Virus record (IMG/VR): IMGVR_UViG_3300014050_000179
Coordinates: 1-20,201 of that record
DNA from: a virus
Strand: one strand, 5' to 3'
DNA: 20,201 bases
The notes below the pieces were generated by a model. It had not been told where the DNA came from. It did no database searches and worked only from the letters and a program-made list of their open reading frames with translations. The translations under genes and the position numbers were made by a program. Each line of letters opens with the position of its first letter. The first letter of the stretch is position 1. This document shows positions 19,258-20,201 of this stretch, piece after piece.

Positions 19258-20175
19258 ATGATTAATCACAAACCCTTTGAAGATCTAATACAAAACCTAA
19301 AAGATTCAGGAAAATATCGTGTTTTTAACGATATCGTACGTGAAAACGGCAAGTTTCCTAATGCCATTTGGTACGGACCATACAACATCAAAAACATAGT
19401 GAACTGGTGCTCAAACGATTATTTGGGTATGGGCCAGCACAAAGTGGTGCTGGATGCCATGCACACAGCACTGGACCATACTGGTTCGGGTTCTGGCGGT
19501 ACTCGCAACATTGGCGGTACCAGTCACTATCACGTGGCTCTGGAGCATGAGTTGGCAACGCTACACAAGAAAGAAAAGGCAGTGTTGTTTAGTTCAGCTT
19601 ATGTGGCCAACGAATGGACGCTGATTGCACTGGCTAAGATTATCCCCAACATTGAATACATCAGCGATGCCAATAATCACAACAGTATTATCATAGGTAT
19701 TAGTCATAGTAAGGCAAAGAAAGTTGTGTTCAAACACAACGACTTAGAAGATCTAGAACAGAAACTCAAGATTAGTTTTGCACAAGGCAATACACCTTGC
19801 GTGGTATTTGAATCAGTTTACAGCATGGATGGCGATGTGGGACACATCAAAGAAATATGTAGATTAGCTGAAAAGTACAAAGCTATAACATACATTGATG
19901 AAGTTCATGCTGTGGGCTTGTATGGTGCAACCGGTGGTGGCAAAGTAGAAGAGCTTGGACTTGAAAACAAAATTGACATAGTCAATGGTACCTTGGGAAA
20001 GGCCTACGGAGTTCAAGGCGGTTACATTGCCTGTGACCGGATTGTGGCTGATGCTATTCGCAGTGTGGCCGCCGGCTTTATCTTTACAACGTCAATGAGT
20101 CCAGTAACATGTGCTGGTGCAATGGGCGCAATCAAATATTTAAAAGCTTGGTTAATTCCATCAATTGCATATTGA
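19258..20175 (+). CDS. hemA: 5-aminolevulinate synthase (ALAS), lacking the normal C-terminal domain in this frame
   Basis: ALAS condenses glycine with succinyl-CoA to 5-aminolevulinate, the first step of the Shemin route to tetrapyrroles. Family hallmarks are clear: [12 protein letters not shown] (50-61), [17 protein letters not shown] (76-92), N-H141-N-S next to the PLP ring, D214-E-V-H217-A-V-G, and the PLP lysine K248 in [15 protein letters not shown]. The ALAS-specific start and glycine loop argue against the related KBL and AONS enzymes. Similarity holds to residue about 296 ([12 protein letters not shown]). Then an unrelated nine-residue tail ends at TGA, so roughly 100 residues of the C-terminal domain are absent. 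A group I intron, a deletion or an assembly join could explain this. As read, the enzyme should be inactive. ALAS has been reported as an auxiliary metabolic gene in aquatic phages. Confidence 0.88.
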   Translation: MINHKPFEDLIQNLKDSGKYRVFNDIVRENGKFPNAIWYGPYNIKNIVNWCSNDYLGMGQHKVVLDAMHTALDHTGSGSGGTRNIGGTSHYHVALEHELATLHKKEKAVLFSSAYVANEWTLIALAKIIPNIEYISDANNHNSIIIGISHSKAKKVVFKHNDLEDLEQKLKISFAQGNTPCVVFESVYSMDGDVGHIKEICRLAEKYKAITYIDEVHAVGLYGATGGGKVEELGLENKIDIVNGTLGKAYGVQGGYIACDRIVADAIRSVAAGFIFTTSMSPVTCAGAMGAIKYLKAWLIPSIAY

Positions 20176-20201
20176 GTGATTCTTGGGAAATAAAGATTTA
20201 G

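Noticed and set aside
20130-20201. Simple frameshift in the ALAS gene
   Set aside because: The other two frames near the break give either an immediate stop or [18 protein letters not shown], neither of which resembles the ALAS C-terminal domain.

Overview
This window looks like part of the late (structural) region of an uncultured T4-like tailed phage, probably from fresh or marine water and infecting a Gram-negative bacterium. The evidence is a run of large repeat-built tail-fibre and tailspike genes, many short tightly overlapping genes, and repeated matches to the T4-type late promoter (consensus TATAAATA) directly upstream of gene starts on both strands. No ribosomal RNA, tRNA, CRISPR array or insertion sequence was seen. 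Every called gene ends in TAA or TGA, with one exception: an in-frame TAG that splits an adhesin gene.

Layout. Positions 1-8841 are almost entirely minus-strand genes: a tailspike with a pectate-lyase-like beta-helix that runs off the left edge (1863 to 1), a PD-(D/E)XK exonuclease, a probable late structural protein that ends in an A10 run with an open -1 frame behind it, a block of overlapping small genes that includes a nucleotidyltransferase-like protein, a strongly expressed small structural candidate with its own terminator, and a second nucleotidyltransferase-like protein. Positions 8900-11570 are a plus-strand island of small accessory genes (DUF3563-like protein, two peptides of about 35 residues, cupin, alpha/beta hydrolase, phasin-like protein, conserved phage protein, secreted Ala/Pro/Lys-rich peptide), each group led by a late promoter and closed by hairpin terminators. 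Positions 11583-17249 return to the minus strand with a zinc metallopeptidase, a 993-residue tail fibre ending in a C1q-like head, a small protein, and two paralogous LamG-type adhesins that share a MAANGIS N-terminal module. A short two-helix membrane protein (plus) and a small unknown (minus) lie at 17302-17702. A second fibre (17709-19217) carries 35-residue repeats and a cupredoxin-like tip. At the right end a divergent plus-strand gene encodes 5-aminolevulinate synthase (ALAS).

How the parts fit. Most of the window builds adsorption structures: a glycan-cleaving or glycan-binding spike, two modular fibres and two swappable lectin-like adhesins. The plus-strand island and ALAS look like host-derived metabolic or physiological genes placed under late promoters. 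ALAS would supply 5-aminolevulinate for haem or other tetrapyrroles.

Four genes show interrupted coding continuity: A10 at 2998-3007 (a -1 shift joins two open frames), 11374 (a +1 shift joins two), the amber codon at 15887-15889, and ALAS, whose C-terminal third is replaced by a short unrelated tail before a stop at 20175. These may be recoding, an intron, decay or assembly error. They are the points most worth checking, together with a vestigial six-codon adhesin start at 15304-15324 and a 12-bp inverted repeat that buries the exonuclease start codon.
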